DNA of 64,000 nt from Actinomycetes bacterium (GCA_025934435.1 JAICYB010000013.1:1-64000), one strand, 5' to 3'. Counted from the stretch's first letter, positions 50,431 to 59,725 are shown. The notes: generated by a model not told the origin, from the sequence alone. Made by a program: numbers and translations.

Positions 50431-52733
50431 GCTTCGAGACGGCGCGGCACCGATTTCGTCGAGTCGACGAGGTGATAGGGAACCGATGTCACGACGACGT
50501 CCGGCTCGGGGATGAGCGACCACTTCAGGTCGAATGCGTTCTGGTTGTGCAGGAAGCGCTGCCACCACTTCGAGACGACGAACTCGGGGATCACGACGGT
50601 GACGAGCGTCGGGCGTTCGGCCCGCAGCTCGCGTATGTATTGACGTACGGGGGCCGCGAGGCGGCGGTGCGGTGAGTCGAGGAGCTCCAGCGGCACGCCG
50701 GTATTGAGCTCGTTCCATGCCACCGCATGCTCTTCACTCTTCTCGGGGTCGAGGGCGACGTGGAGCGCATGCACTTCATCGGCCGCGAGCGTCTTCGCGT
50801 ATTCGACGGCGTGAAGCGACGCGTTGTGCGCCGCCGGCACCAGCACACAGACGACGTGCCGCGGCGAGGACTCCGCACTGAGCGCGGTCTGCGAACCGGT
50901 TCCGAGGAACGGGACGTTCGTCACGACGACGCCCGGCGTGAGCAACAGCGCGATCTTGAGCCGAAGACCCGTCGGTGTACCGAAGTTGAATATGCCGCGC
51001 TGCCGGACGCGCTCGGCGACGATCACCGTGATGAAGTCCTCCTCCGGTAGGCGCGCGCGCATGCGGTCGATATAGCTGCGGACGCCGCCGGTGAGCGAGC
51101 CCTCGTCCTTCTTGATCTCGAGGGACGGGGTCGTCGGGAGCAACCCGATCTGACGAGCCCAGATCGACTCGAGGTTCTTCGGGTCGTCCGGCTGCGCGAC
51201 GTGGACCATGTGGAAGTCGTCGGTCTTGATGCGCTCGCCGTACCAGAACGCTCGCTCCTCCTCCGCGCTCGGCGTCCCGACGAGCAGCACGACGTGGTTC
51301 GTCTCGCTCCCGGACGGACGACGCTCCGGTGCGCGGAGCTGGACACCGACCTCGTTGTAGTGACGGTGGATCCGGTTCATGAACGCGACGAGGATCGGCA
51401 CAGCGATGACGACGATGTAACCGCCTTTCGTGAAGCGCGTCGGGAGGACGATGCACAGAACAAGTAGTGTCGTCACGCCGCCGACGGCGTTCGCGACGAT
51501 GTACGTCTTCCACCGCGGCTCGTTCTCGCGCTCGCGACGCCAATGCCTCACCATCCCGAACTGCGAGAGCGTGAGCGCCGTAAACACGCCCATGACGTAG
51601 AGATTGATCAACCGCGTCACGTCGGCATCGAAAACGACGACGAGCCCCGATGCGAGGACGGCGAGGCCCAGGATGCCGTTGCTGAAGGCGAGCCTGTCGC
51701 CGCGGTTCATGAATTGACGTGGCCAGAACCGGTCGCGAGCAAGCACCGCAGAGAGCCGCGGGAAATCGGCGTAACTCGTGTTCGCCGCGAGGAATAAGAT
51801 CAGCGCGGTCGCACCGAGAACGCCGTAGAAGATCGGGTTCGTCCCCCACACACGGCGCGCCACGAGGCTCACGACGGTCTCTGTTTTCGTTGCGTGGGCT
51901 ACGTGATAGAAGCGGGCCAGCAGCGTGATGCCCATGAAGAGGAACGCGAGCAGCGATGCCATCATGATCAACGTCTTCGATGCGTTCTCAGATGAGGGCT
52001 CGCGGAACGCTGGAATCCCATTACTGATGGCCTCGATCCCGGTCACCGCGGCGCTGCCGCGCGCGAAGGCATTCAGCAGAAGGACCGCGCCGACCGACTG
52101 GACTGCCTTGATCGGCGGCATCGGCGGGACGTGCACGTGGAAGAAGAAGAACTTGACCAGCCCGAATACGATCGTCACGCCGAGCAGCAGGACGAATGCG
52201 TAGGTCGGGACGGCGAAGATGGCTCCCGACTCCCGTATCCCGCGGAGGTTCATCATCGTGATGAACCAGATCACGGCGAGAGCGAAGATCACGCGGTAGC
52301 GGTCGAAGCCCGGCGCGAACGACACGATGTTCGCGACGCCGGCGGCGACACTCACCGATACCGTCAGGATGTAGTCGAAAAGGAGTGACGCCGCGGCGAT
52401 CAGTCCGGGGATCTTGCCGAGGTTCTCGTGCGCGACGATATATGCGCCGCCGCCGTTCGGGTACGCGTGGATCGTCCCCTGATACGAGAACGCGATGATC
52501 GCAACGACGGCGACCAACGCGATCGAGATGTGGATCGAGTACGCCGCGGCGACGAGACCGCCCTTGATCAGCGCATCGAGCATCTCCTCCGTCGCATACG
52601 CGGCGGACGACAGGTTGTCCGACGCGAACACGGCCAGCGCAACCGTCTTGGACAGCCGTTCGTGCTCGAGCTGCTCCGTACTCTTCGGACGCCCGATGAG
52701 GATCGATTTGACGACTTCAGCCGGCCTCGCCAT
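50427..52733 (-). CDS. KimA-like potassium permease (APC superfamily) 2
   Basis: A 768-residue paralogue of the permease at 46878-49241: FASDNLSSAAYATEEML (about 36-52), twelve helices and a C-terminal UspA-like domain (HVVLLVGTPSAEEERAF; VLVPAAHNASLHAVEYAKTL). The two proteins align through both parts. ATG 52733 (MARPAEVVKSILIGRP) is used; the frame continues a few codons upstream. Two TTRACG repeats lie in the 80 bases before it. Likely K+ uptake. Confidence 0.87.
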   Translation of the reverse strand: MARPAEVVKSILIGRPKSTEQLEHERLSKTVALAVFASDNLSSAAYATEEMLDALIKGGLVAAAYSIHISIALVAVVAIIAFSYQGTIHAYPNGGGAYIVAHENLGKIPGLIAAASLLFDYILTVSVSVAAGVANIVSFAPGFDRYRVIFALAVIWFITMMNLRGIRESGAIFAVPTYAFVLLLGVTIVFGLVKFFFFHVHVPPMPPIKAVQSVGAVLLLNAFARGSAAVTGIEAISNGIPAFREPSSENASKTLIMMASLLAFLFMGITLLARFYHVAHATKTETVVSLVARRVWGTNPIFYGVLGATALILFLAANTSYADFPRLSAVLARDRFWPRQFMNRGDRLAFSNGILGLAVLASGLVVVFDADVTRLINLYVMGVFTALTLSQFGMVRHWRRERENEPRWKTYIVANAVGGVTTLLVLCIVLPTRFTKGGYIVVIAVPILVAFMNRIHRHYNEVGVQLRAPERRPSGSETNHVVLLVGTPSAEEERAFWYGERIKTDDFHMVHVAQPDDPKNLESIWARQIGLLPTTPSLEIKKDEGSLTGGVRSYIDRMRARLPEEDFITVIVAERVRQRGIFNFGTPTGLRLKIALLLTPGVVVTNVPFLGTGSQTALSAESSPRHVVCVLVPAAHNASLHAVEYAKTLAADEVHALHVALDPEKSEEHAVAWNELNTGVPLELLDSPHRRLAAPVRQYIRELRAERPTLVTVVIPEFVVSKWWQRFLHNQNAFDLKWSLIPEPDVVVTSVPYHLVDSTKSVPRRLEA

Positions 52734-52753
52734 GCGATTGCAAAGGTTAGCCG

Positions 52754-52814
52754 TTAACGCGTCCTTGACGCGGCCCATCCGGCGGGACCGTCGAGTCTTA
52801 ACGCGTTCTTAACG
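52754..52814. promoter_or_regulatory. candidate KdpE sites (direct repeats) A and C
   Basis: Two direct-repeat sites occur before the KimA-like gene: TTAACG-cgtcc-TTGACG at 52754-52770 and TTAACG-cgttc-TTAACG at 52798-52814, each with 11-bp period. The outer site is 65 bases from the start codon, close to the 61 bases seen for the site at 49463. The region also faces the mannosidase gene on the right. Confidence 0.5.
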
Positions 52815-52857
52815 CTTCGCGGCGTCGGCGGCGGCCCTATTAAGGTGTCTTCGGCTG

Positions 52858-53124
52858 ATGGACGACTGCGGAGCGCGCCCGCGCGGAGCAAGCGAGATCT
52901 GATGGACGACTGCGGAGCGCGCCCGCGCGGAGCAAGCGAGATCTGAATGGACGACTGCGGAGCGCGCCCGCGCGGAGCAAGCGAGATCTGATGGACGACT
53001 GCGGAGCGCGCCCGCGCGGAGCAAGCGAGATCTAAATGGACGACTGCGGAGCGCGCCCGCGCGGAGCAAGCGAGATCTGATGGACGACTGCGGAGCGCGC
53101 CCGCGCGGAGCAAGCGAGATCTAG
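52858..53124 (+). repeat. six tandem 44/45-bp DCGA mini-ORF units
   Basis: Six units have ATGs at 52858, 52902, 52947, 52991, 53036 and 53080, followed by the gene ATG at 53125. Each encodes MDDCGARPRGASEI and stops at codon 15. In 44-bp units the stop TGA shares its A with the next ATG (TGATG); in 45-bp units the stop is followed directly by ATG, and those three stops are TGA, TAA and TAG. Bodies are otherwise identical. GGAG lies 13-14 bases before each ATG. The array runs without gap into the mannosidase start. Confidence 0.88.
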
Positions 53125-55665
53125 ATGGACGTCATCCTCGTTGCCACCACCCACTGGGATCGCGAGTGGTATCGCACGTACCAAACCTTCCGCGCGCGGC
53201 TCGTCGACACCGTCGACCGCGTCCTCGATCTGATCGACGGCGACGACGGCTACACGTTCCTGCTCGACGGGCAAGCGATCGTGCTCGAGGACTACCTGGA
53301 GATGCGTCCGGATCGCCGAGCCGCGCTCGAAGCTCGCGTGCGCGAAGGACGCGTCGAGATCGGGCCGTGGTACGTCCAGCCCGACTCGCTCCTTCCGGGC
53401 GGCGAAGCCCACATCCGCAACCTGAGTGAAGGACGACGCATCGCATCGCAGATCGGCCCGGTCACGAAGGTCGCTTACACGCCGGACTCGTTCGGACATC
53501 CCGCGCAGTTCCCGCAACTGTTCGCGGGCTTCGGGCTCGAACACTTCGTCTACTGGCGCGGGAACTCAGACGAGATCGTCGAGCTCCCCGCCGAGTACGC
53601 ATGGACCTCGCCCGACGGGACCACGATCCTCGCCTGTCACCTGTGGCTCGGGTACGGCAACGCGGCAGGCCTCCCCCACGACATCGACGCGGCCGTGAAA
53701 CGGCTGACGAAAGCCGTCGAAGAGTTGTCCGCGCGCACGACATCCGATCGTGTCCTGCTCCTCGCGGGGACGGACCACCAACCGCCGGACGCGCATACCG
53801 GCGCGGTGTGCGAAGCGCTCGCGGAGGCGACGGGCTGGAACGTCCGCCGCGGTCTCCTCACCGATTTCGTGACGGGGCTCAGCGCGGAAGGTCGTCCGGC
53901 GTTCCACGGTGAACTTCTCGGCGGACGGATCGCGAATCTCCTGCCGTCGGTGTGGTCGACACGGACGTACCTCAAGATCGCGAACCGGCGCTGCGAGACG
54001 GAGCTCACCGGGTGGGCGGAACCGTGGGCGGCGATCGGCTCTGTGCTCGGCCTCACCGACGAACGTCCGGCGCTCCGCGCGTCGTGGCGTCAGCTGTTGC
54101 AGAACCAAGCGCACGATTCGATCTGCGGATGTTCGCAGGACGCCGTGCACGAGCAGATGCTCGCCCGCTACGACTACTCCTACGAGATCGCGCGGGAAAC
54201 GAAACGACGGAGCTGCGAACGCATCGCCGGCCTCGACGTCACGCGACGCATCGACTGGTCCGATTCCGTGACGCTCGCCGTCTTCAATCCGTCGCCGCAC
54301 TCACGCACCGACGTCGTGCGCTTCCCGGTGCAGGGCTACCCGCCGTTCGACAACGCCGTGCGGCACGGGATCCACCCGCTGAACTGGATCAACATGCGCC
54401 TCGACAAGGGTTTCGAGGTGGACGGCAAGCCCGCGCGCAAGATCGCGGTCGAGACGCACGACCGCGTCCGCATCATCAACGAGCAGAGCGACTTCGACGT
54501 CGAGTTCGTCGCGGAGGACATCCCGGCGTTCGGATACAAGACCTTCGCGCTGACGCCGAGCGACGGTCACCCCGAAACGGTCGACGACGGACGAACCATC
54601 ACGAACGGCAGCGTCACCGTCGAAGCGAACGACGAGGGCACGCTCAACGTCGACTTCGGCGGCATCCGCTACGAGCGCCTGCTGTTCTTCGAGAACATCG
54701 GCGACCGCGGAGACAGCTACGACTTCGATCCCGTCGAAGGCGACTGGAAGGTCGGCGACACCACGGTCGAACGGGGGACGCACCCAAACGGCGTGCAGGT
54801 ACTCCGCATCAAGCGATACTTCGCCGTCCCCACGCTCGCCGAGGACCGCACGCATCGGTCCGACATCAGTCGCTATCTCGAGATCGACATCGAGGTTCGC
54901 CTCGCTCGCGGCGTCGATCGCGTCGACATCCACCTGCACGTGCACAACGAAGCGACCGACCACCGAGTACGCATGCTCTTCCCGACGGAAGTCGCAACGG
55001 AAACGTTCCAAGCGGCAACGACGCTCGACACGGCAACGCGATCGACCGATGTCCGCGACGGATCGCAGTGGTTGCACGTCGCGCCCGCGACCTTCCCGAT
55101 GCAGGGCTGGGTACAGGCGAACGGCCTCACGGTCGTCGCGCCCGGCCTCAACGAAGGCGAAGTCACCGCGGACGGCACCATCAAAGTGACCTTGCTCCGC
55201 AGCGTCGGCTGGCTCTCGCGCATGGACCTCGCGACGCGGCCGTCGCATGCCGGACCGGCACTCCCGACGCCCGGCGCGCAGTGCATCCGCGAATTCGACA
55301 CGGACATCTCGCTCATGCGCGGCGACGCGACGGCGGCCCGGGACGCCGAGCTCGGCCTGTTCGCGGTCGCCGCGGGAACCACGCCTCTCGCGCCGCCGGA
55401 CGCCGCGCTGCTCACGATCGAGCCCCGCGATATCGAGCTCTCGGCGTTGAAACCGGCCGACGACGGCGAGGGGTTCGTCCTCCGTGTGCTGAATCCGACG
55501 GACGAACCGATGGACTGCACCGTCCGGTTCGGGTTCGACGTCCGCGAAGCGCACGCCGTCCGGCTGGACGAATCACCCGTCGATCAAGCACTCACTCTCG
55601 ACGGGCGGGAGCTGCGCTTTACGGTACCGGCACATTCGTTGCGGTCGGTTCGGGTGACGGCGTAG
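53125..55665 (+). CDS. GH38 alpha-mannosidase
   Basis: An 846-residue glycoside hydrolase family 38 enzyme. The zinc-binding start TTHWDREWYRTYQTFR (H, D), nucleophile Asp in YTPDSFGHPAQFPQL (about residue 115), and the zinc His in LLQNQAHDSICGCSQD (about 333) are all present. The C-terminal beta-sandwich domains follow. No signal peptide is seen, so it is likely cytosolic, cleaving alpha-mannosides taken up or recycled from glycans. Start fixed by THWDREW and the repeat junction. The 3' end overlaps the convergent acyltransferase gene by 47 bases. Confidence 0.93.
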   Translation: MDVILVATTHWDREWYRTYQTFRARLVDTVDRVLDLIDGDDGYTFLLDGQAIVLEDYLEMRPDRRAALEARVREGRVEIGPWYVQPDSLLPGGEAHIRNLSEGRRIASQIGPVTKVAYTPDSFGHPAQFPQLFAGFGLEHFVYWRGNSDEIVELPAEYAWTSPDGTTILACHLWLGYGNAAGLPHDIDAAVKRLTKAVEELSARTTSDRVLLLAGTDHQPPDAHTGAVCEALAEATGWNVRRGLLTDFVTGLSAEGRPAFHGELLGGRIANLLPSVWSTRTYLKIANRRCETELTGWAEPWAAIGSVLGLTDERPALRASWRQLLQNQAHDSICGCSQDAVHEQMLARYDYSYEIARETKRRSCERIAGLDVTRRIDWSDSVTLAVFNPSPHSRTDVVRFPVQGYPPFDNAVRHGIHPLNWINMRLDKGFEVDGKPARKIAVETHDRVRIINEQSDFDVEFVAEDIPAFGYKTFALTPSDGHPETVDDGRTITNGSVTVEANDEGTLNVDFGGIRYERLLFFENIGDRGDSYDFDPVEGDWKVGDTTVERGTHPNGVQVLRIKRYFAVPTLAEDRTHRSDISRYLEIDIEVRLARGVDRVDIHLHVHNEATDHRVRMLFPTEVATETFQAATTLDTATRSTDVRDGSQWLHVAPATFPMQGWVQANGLTVVAPGLNEGEVTADGTIKVTLLRSVGWLSRMDLATRPSHAGPALPTPGAQCIREFDTDISLMRGDATAARDAELGLFAVAAGTTPLAPPDAALLTIEPRDIELSALKPADDGEGFVLRVLNPTDEPMDCTVRFGFDVREAHAVRLDESPVDQALTLDGRELRFTVPAHSLRSVRVTA

Positions 55666-57691
55666 GCGACGTCGTCACCCGAGGCGATGGTGAGGGTGAC
55701 GGTGTGCGGGGCGGCGTTACGCGTCCCTGCGCTCCGAGCGCATAGAACTGCGGGAGCAACCACGGCGCGAGCCAGCGGCAGGCGGCGGCGCTGAAGTGAA
55801 CGCCGTCGCTTCGCATCGGCGCGCCGTCGACGGAGTATGCGTACGAACCGCCGGGGTCGACGCGGTCGCCGAGCTCGATCAGCCGGACGACGCCCGGATG
55901 ATGCGCCGCGACCGCACGTTCGATCGCGTTCAGCCGCCGCACGCGCGCCGGATCGTTCTCCGGCCAGCTTCCACCGTCCGGACGTTCGCGCGAGCGGTAG
56001 AACGGAGCGGTCAGAAGCGCCACCCGCGCACCGTTGCTCGACCCGACCGCGATCGCATGCTCGAGCTCGTCCTGGACATACGCGGCGTACGAGTCATCGA
56101 GGATGTTCGTCCAACGCGACTTGTACACACGGTCGAGCACCTCGTGACGGCCGACGAGGATCGCGACGACATCGGGCCGGTCGCGCGTCACGCGTGAGCT
56201 CCACTCGGTGTCCCACTGCGCGCACTCCCACGCGAGACGGTAAGTCGTTCCCGCCAGCTTGTAATCGCCGCTCCTCGCGACCCCGCATCCGAGGATCGCG
56301 TCGTCCAGAACGTTCACCCCGTAGGGGGGACCAACCGGTGCCGATCCTTGCGCGAGGCTCATCGATACCGAGTCGCCGAAGAACGCGACGCTGTGCGGCG
56401 GATACGGAACAGGACGAACCACCGCTTTCGCGGCGACAACGGCCCGAGCACGCACGACCGGCGCGGCCGTCGCAAGCGCCAGCCGTGGACGAACGGGATC
56501 GATCACGACCTTCGAAAACGGCGACGCGACGAGCGCTCCGACCGGAGACGGTGGAGCGAATACGAGTGCGACCGCCGCGACCATCGCGATGCCCGCTGCC
56601 GCGAAGCCGGGGATCGTCCGGGCGGGTTCCCATTTCGCCCGGCGGATCGGTTCTTCGACGAACACGAACGAAGCCGCTGCGACCCCGATCGTCGCGATCA
56701 TGCGAACGATGATCAGCGCTGGTCCGGTCAGTCCCGTCAGCTTGTGCGTGATCGCGAGTTGCAACGGCCAGTGCCAGAGATAGACGCCGTAGGAGATCCG
56801 TCCGAGCGCTTGAAGCGGCGCGACACCGAGCGCGCGTGCAACGACTCCGCGCGGGCGCGCCGAGACACCCGCGATCACCGCCGCCGCCGCGATGCCCGCG
56901 GTCGCGAAACCGCCGTGGTAGAGGAACGACGACGAGCTGGCGAGCGTCGTCCACGCGACCGCCGTGCCCGCGAGGCCGGTGAACGCGACGGCCGTGAAGA
57001 TGCGCCGTTCGCGGACGCCACGTCGAAGGACCGCGGCGAGCGCAACACCGATGAGGATGCTCTGCGCACGAGTGTCGGTGCCGAAGTACGCGCGCGACGG
57101 GTCGGCGCCGGCGTGCACGACGAGGGTCATCACGACGGCGGACGCGACGGCCCCCACCGCAGCGAACGTCGCGACGGCCGCGCGCCGCGCGCGGAAGGCG
57201 AGGAGGCCGATCATCAGAACAGGCCAGACGAGGTAGAACTGCTCCTCGATCGCGAGTGACCAGGTGTGATCGAACGGCGATGGTGCGCCGACCTGCTTGA
57301 AGTACGCCGAGCCGGCGAAGATGCGGCGCCAGTTCGCGAAGTACGCGACCGTCGACGCGACGTCCGAACGGATGGTCGCGCTCTCGCCGCCGCGAACAAC
57401 GAAGGCGATCGTGATCGCGCCGATCAGCAGCAATAACGCCGGGAGCAATCGGCGCATACGTCGCGCCCAGAAGGCCGGCAGGTCGAGGCGTCCCGTCCGC
57501 GTGTGCTCCTCGAGGAGCAACCGCGTGATGAGGAAACCGCTGAGGACGAAGAACGTGTCGACACCGAGGTATCCCCCGCGAGCCCACGACACGTTGGCGT
57601 GGAACAACATGACCGCGAGCACGGCGAGCGCGCGTACGCCATCAAGCGCCGGTTCCCGACCGGCACGAACGGTTGCGTGGTCCCCACCCAT
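55619..57691 (-). CDS. OafA/YrhL-type acyltransferase with SGNH domain
   Basis: A 690-residue membrane O-acyltransferase. Ten or more helices with the acyltransferase-3 signature LDGVRALAVLAVMLFHA and FFVLSGFLITRLLLEE, and R-R-M-R-R-L-L-P-A-L. A C-terminal extracellular SGNH-like domain (about 440-660) has FFGDSVSMSLAQG and SDGVHFSAAACRWLAPWL (D-x-x-H). It would acetylate a cell-surface glycan. ATG 57691 has gggcagg at a good distance; GTG 57700 is an alternative. The C-terminal tail is Pro/Ser/Thr-rich. Confidence 0.9.
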   Translation of the reverse strand: MGGDHATVRAGREPALDGVRALAVLAVMLFHANVSWARGGYLGVDTFFVLSGFLITRLLLEEHTRTGRLDLPAFWARRMRRLLPALLLLIGAITIAFVVRGGESATIRSDVASTVAYFANWRRIFAGSAYFKQVGAPSPFDHTWSLAIEEQFYLVWPVLMIGLLAFRARRAAVATFAAVGAVASAVVMTLVVHAGADPSRAYFGTDTRAQSILIGVALAAVLRRGVRERRIFTAVAFTGLAGTAVAWTTLASSSSFLYHGGFATAGIAAAAVIAGVSARPRGVVARALGVAPLQALGRISYGVYLWHWPLQLAITHKLTGLTGPALIIVRMIATIGVAAASFVFVEEPIRRAKWEPARTIPGFAAAGIAMVAAVALVFAPPSPVGALVASPFSKVVIDPVRPRLALATAAPVVRARAVVAAKAVVRPVPYPPHSVAFFGDSVSMSLAQGSAPVGPPYGVNVLDDAILGCGVARSGDYKLAGTTYRLAWECAQWDTEWSSRVTRDRPDVVAILVGRHEVLDRVYKSRWTNILDDSYAAYVQDELEHAIAVGSSNGARVALLTAPFYRSRERPDGGSWPENDPARVRRLNAIERAVAAHHPGVVRLIELGDRVDPGGSYAYSVDGAPMRSDGVHFSAAACRWLAPWLLPQFYALGAQGRVTPPRTPSPSPSPRVTTSPTPSPEPTATNVPVP

Positions 57692-57734
57692 CGCGCGCAC
57701 CCTGCCCCTTGCCCGTAGTTAGGATACGTCGCGC

Positions 57735-58649
57735 ATGGGACCCCGGCTCGAGCTACCCCCGCACGTGAAGGCGATCTACCCCTTCGAGTCGAAGTATGCG
57801 GCCGTCGGCGGCTACACGCTCCACTACCTCGACGAAGGTCCGCGCGACGGACACGTCATGGTGCTCCTGCACGGTAACCCGACGTGGTCGTTCATCTACC
57901 GCGACTTCATCCCGCGCCTCGTCTCGAGCGGCTATCGCGTTATCGCGCCGGACTTCCTCGGCTTCGGTTTGTCGGACAAGCCGGCGGAGGAGTCGGTCTA
58001 CGCGATCGTCCATCACGTCGGACGGCTCGTCGCGCTGCTCGATCACCTCAACGTGTCGAACGCGGTTCTGTTCCTGCAGGACTGGGGCGGACCGATCGGG
58101 ATGGGCGCGGTCCTCGCACGTCCGCATCTGCTCGCGGGCCTCGTCCTCGCGAATACGTTCTGGGGCGAGCAATCGGACTTCCAGAGAAACGTCCCGTTCT
58201 GGCGCGCGCTACACGCGCCGATCGCCGGACCGCTGTTACTCGGCCGGCGCGGCATGTTCGTGAACGCGTTGAAGCTGTCGGCCCCCGCCGACATGCCGAA
58301 CGCCGTCTGGGACGGCTACGCCTTGCCCTTCGCGGACGCGTCGTCTCGGATGGGAACACTCGCCTTCCCGCGAGCGATCTCGACCGGTCCGAACCATCCG
58401 ACGCAAGAGCTCGCCGATCGCATCCGCGAAGCGATGCCGCACTGGAACGTCCCGGTGCGGCTCGTGTGGGGCGAAAGTGACGCGGTCTTCCCGCCGAACG
58501 AGCAGGGGGCCGAGTTCATCGCGAAGCTCCCGCGCGCAACACTCGAACACGTCCGGCACATCCCCGGTGCTCGGCACTTCGTGCAGGAGTACGCCGCGAC
58601 GGAATGTGTGCAGGCCCTCGTCGACGTCGCCGAGGAGGCGTACCGCTGA
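57735..58649 (+). CDS. haloalkane dehalogenase-like hydrolase
   Basis: A 304-residue alpha/beta hydrolase with the haloalkane-dehalogenase pattern: HGNPTWSF (halide-side Asn about residue 48), nucleophile Asp116 in LFLQDWGGPIG with its adjacent Trp, acid region WGESDAVF and His in GARHFVQEY. Asp rather than Ser at the elbow marks dehalogenases and related esterases. Activity on halogenated substrates is likely but not certain. The stop shares a base with the next ATG (TGATG). Confidence 0.85.
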   Translation: MGPRLELPPHVKAIYPFESKYAAVGGYTLHYLDEGPRDGHVMVLLHGNPTWSFIYRDFIPRLVSSGYRVIAPDFLGFGLSDKPAEESVYAIVHHVGRLVALLDHLNVSNAVLFLQDWGGPIGMGAVLARPHLLAGLVLANTFWGEQSDFQRNVPFWRALHAPIAGPLLLGRRGMFVNALKLSAPADMPNAVWDGYALPFADASSRMGTLAFPRAISTGPNHPTQELADRIREAMPHWNVPVRLVWGESDAVFPPNEQGAEFIAKLPRATLEHVRHIPGARHFVQEYAATECVQALVDVAEEAYR

Positions 58650-58942
58650 TGGATCTGTTGGTACTCGTAGACGAGAACGTGTGGGACGAATTCCGCCCCG
58701 CCATCGAGAAGGTGGGCGACCTGGGGCGCGCGCCGTCCGGGCGGAAGTACCGGCTGGCGTTGCAAGGCAAACGACTCGAGGTCTACCTCGAACACGGGCC
58801 CGTCGACGTCCCGCCGCCGCAAGATCTCGTGGACGCCGATCTGCTCGCGCTCGCCTCGCAGGTGTTCGACGCCGTCGGCGGAGATTGGTCGTCGACCGCG
58901 CTGAAGCAGACCGCGACGGCGTGGGGCTGGCCCGTTTCCTAA
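58649..58942 (+). CDS. small conserved hypothetical protein
   Basis: A 97-residue acidic protein (opening MDLLVLVDENVWDEFRPAIEKVGDL) without signal or helix-spanning segments. It ends three bases before the convergent HAD gene and starts at a TGATG junction with the dehalogenase-like gene. No motif recognised. Confidence 0.65.
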   Translation: MDLLVLVDENVWDEFRPAIEKVGDLGRAPSGRKYRLALQGKRLEVYLEHGPVDVPPPQDLVDADLLALASQVFDAVGGDWSSTALKQTATAWGWPVS

Positions 58943-58945
58943 CGC

Positions 58946-59725
58946 TCAGTCGTTGTGACGGCGGCCGAACCAGCCGCCGACGGCAACCCCGGCACCGAAG
59001 AGTGCCGCCGCGACGAACGCGGACGGGATCCCGAACAGCAGTAACGGACGCCTCGTCCGCAGCTCGTACGCCGGCCAACCGCGTTCCCGCGCGATCCGCT
59101 TCAGCTCCGAATCCGGATTCACCGCGATCGGGTGTCCGACGAGCTCGAGCAACGGGAGGTCGTTTCTCGAATCGGAGTAGGCGTACGACTCCGACAGGTC
59201 GATGTCGCCCTGCTGCGCAAGCTCGGCAACCGCTTGCGCCTTCGCTTCGCCGTGGAGCACGCCGGGCGGAGAAACGCGTCCGGTGTACCGTCCGCTCCAC
59301 GACACCTCGCCTTGCGTACCGAGCGCGCCCGTCATGTCGAGTGACTCGGACACGATCTCCGCGAGCTCGATCGGTGATGCCGTGCAGAGATACGTCATGT
59401 CGCCCGCGTCGCGGTGGTGCTCGATGATCTTCGCGACGCCTTCGTACACACGCGGAAGCACGCGCTCTTCCGCGATCTCACGGCCCATCTCTCGGAGTTC
59501 GTCGACGCTTCGTCCGGCGACGAATTCAAGCGTTGCCTCACGAGCCGATTCGATCCCCTTCTCGGACTCGCCGCTCACACGGAACCCGATCTGGCGGATC
59601 CCGAGGCGCAGGATGTCGCGCACACGGTAGTAATCCCGTGCGTACATGCCTCTGGCGACGAGGAAGAGGGACGAACCGGGGATGAGTGTCCGGTCAAGAT
59701 CGAAGAACGCCGCACGCTGGCCCAT
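58946..59725 (-). CDS. HAD-family phosphatase (SerB-like), membrane-tailed
   Basis: A 259-residue HAD-IB hydrolase: motif I FFDLDRTLIPG (about 7-17), motif II CTASPIE, motif III with AYSDSRNDLPLLELVG. The family includes phosphoserine phosphatase-like and lysophosphatidate phosphatases. A C-terminal helix (about 230-250, FGIPSAFVAAALFGAGVAVG) with GRRHND suggests membrane attachment. ATG 59725 is chosen by the conserved start MGQRAAFFDLD. Confidence 0.88.
   Translation of the reverse strand: MGQRAAFFDLDRTLIPGSSLFLVARGMYARDYYRVRDILRLGIRQIGFRVSGESEKGIESAREATLEFVAGRSVDELREMGREIAEERVLPRVYEGVAKIIEHHRDAGDMTYLCTASPIELAEIVSESLDMTGALGTQGEVSWSGRYTGRVSPPGVLHGEAKAQAVAELAQQGDIDLSESYAYSDSRNDLPLLELVGHPIAVNPDSELKRIARERGWPAYELRTRRPLLLFGIPSAFVAAALFGAGVAVGGWFGRRHND

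Noticed and set aside
52734..52857. Origin-like or DnaA-box region suggested by AT-richer TTAACG repeats
   Set aside because: The repeats do not match DnaA boxes and recur upstream of the second potassium-transporter unit, which fits a regulator site better.
29055..53124. CRISPR array interpretation of the tandem repeats
   Set aside because: Units are contiguous with no spacers, no cas genes are present, and each unit ends in register with a start codon.
52858..53124. REP/BIME-type palindromic element interpretation
   Set aside because: The units have direct GCGGAGC repeats but no substantial inverted symmetry, and they lie within leaders in sense orientation only.
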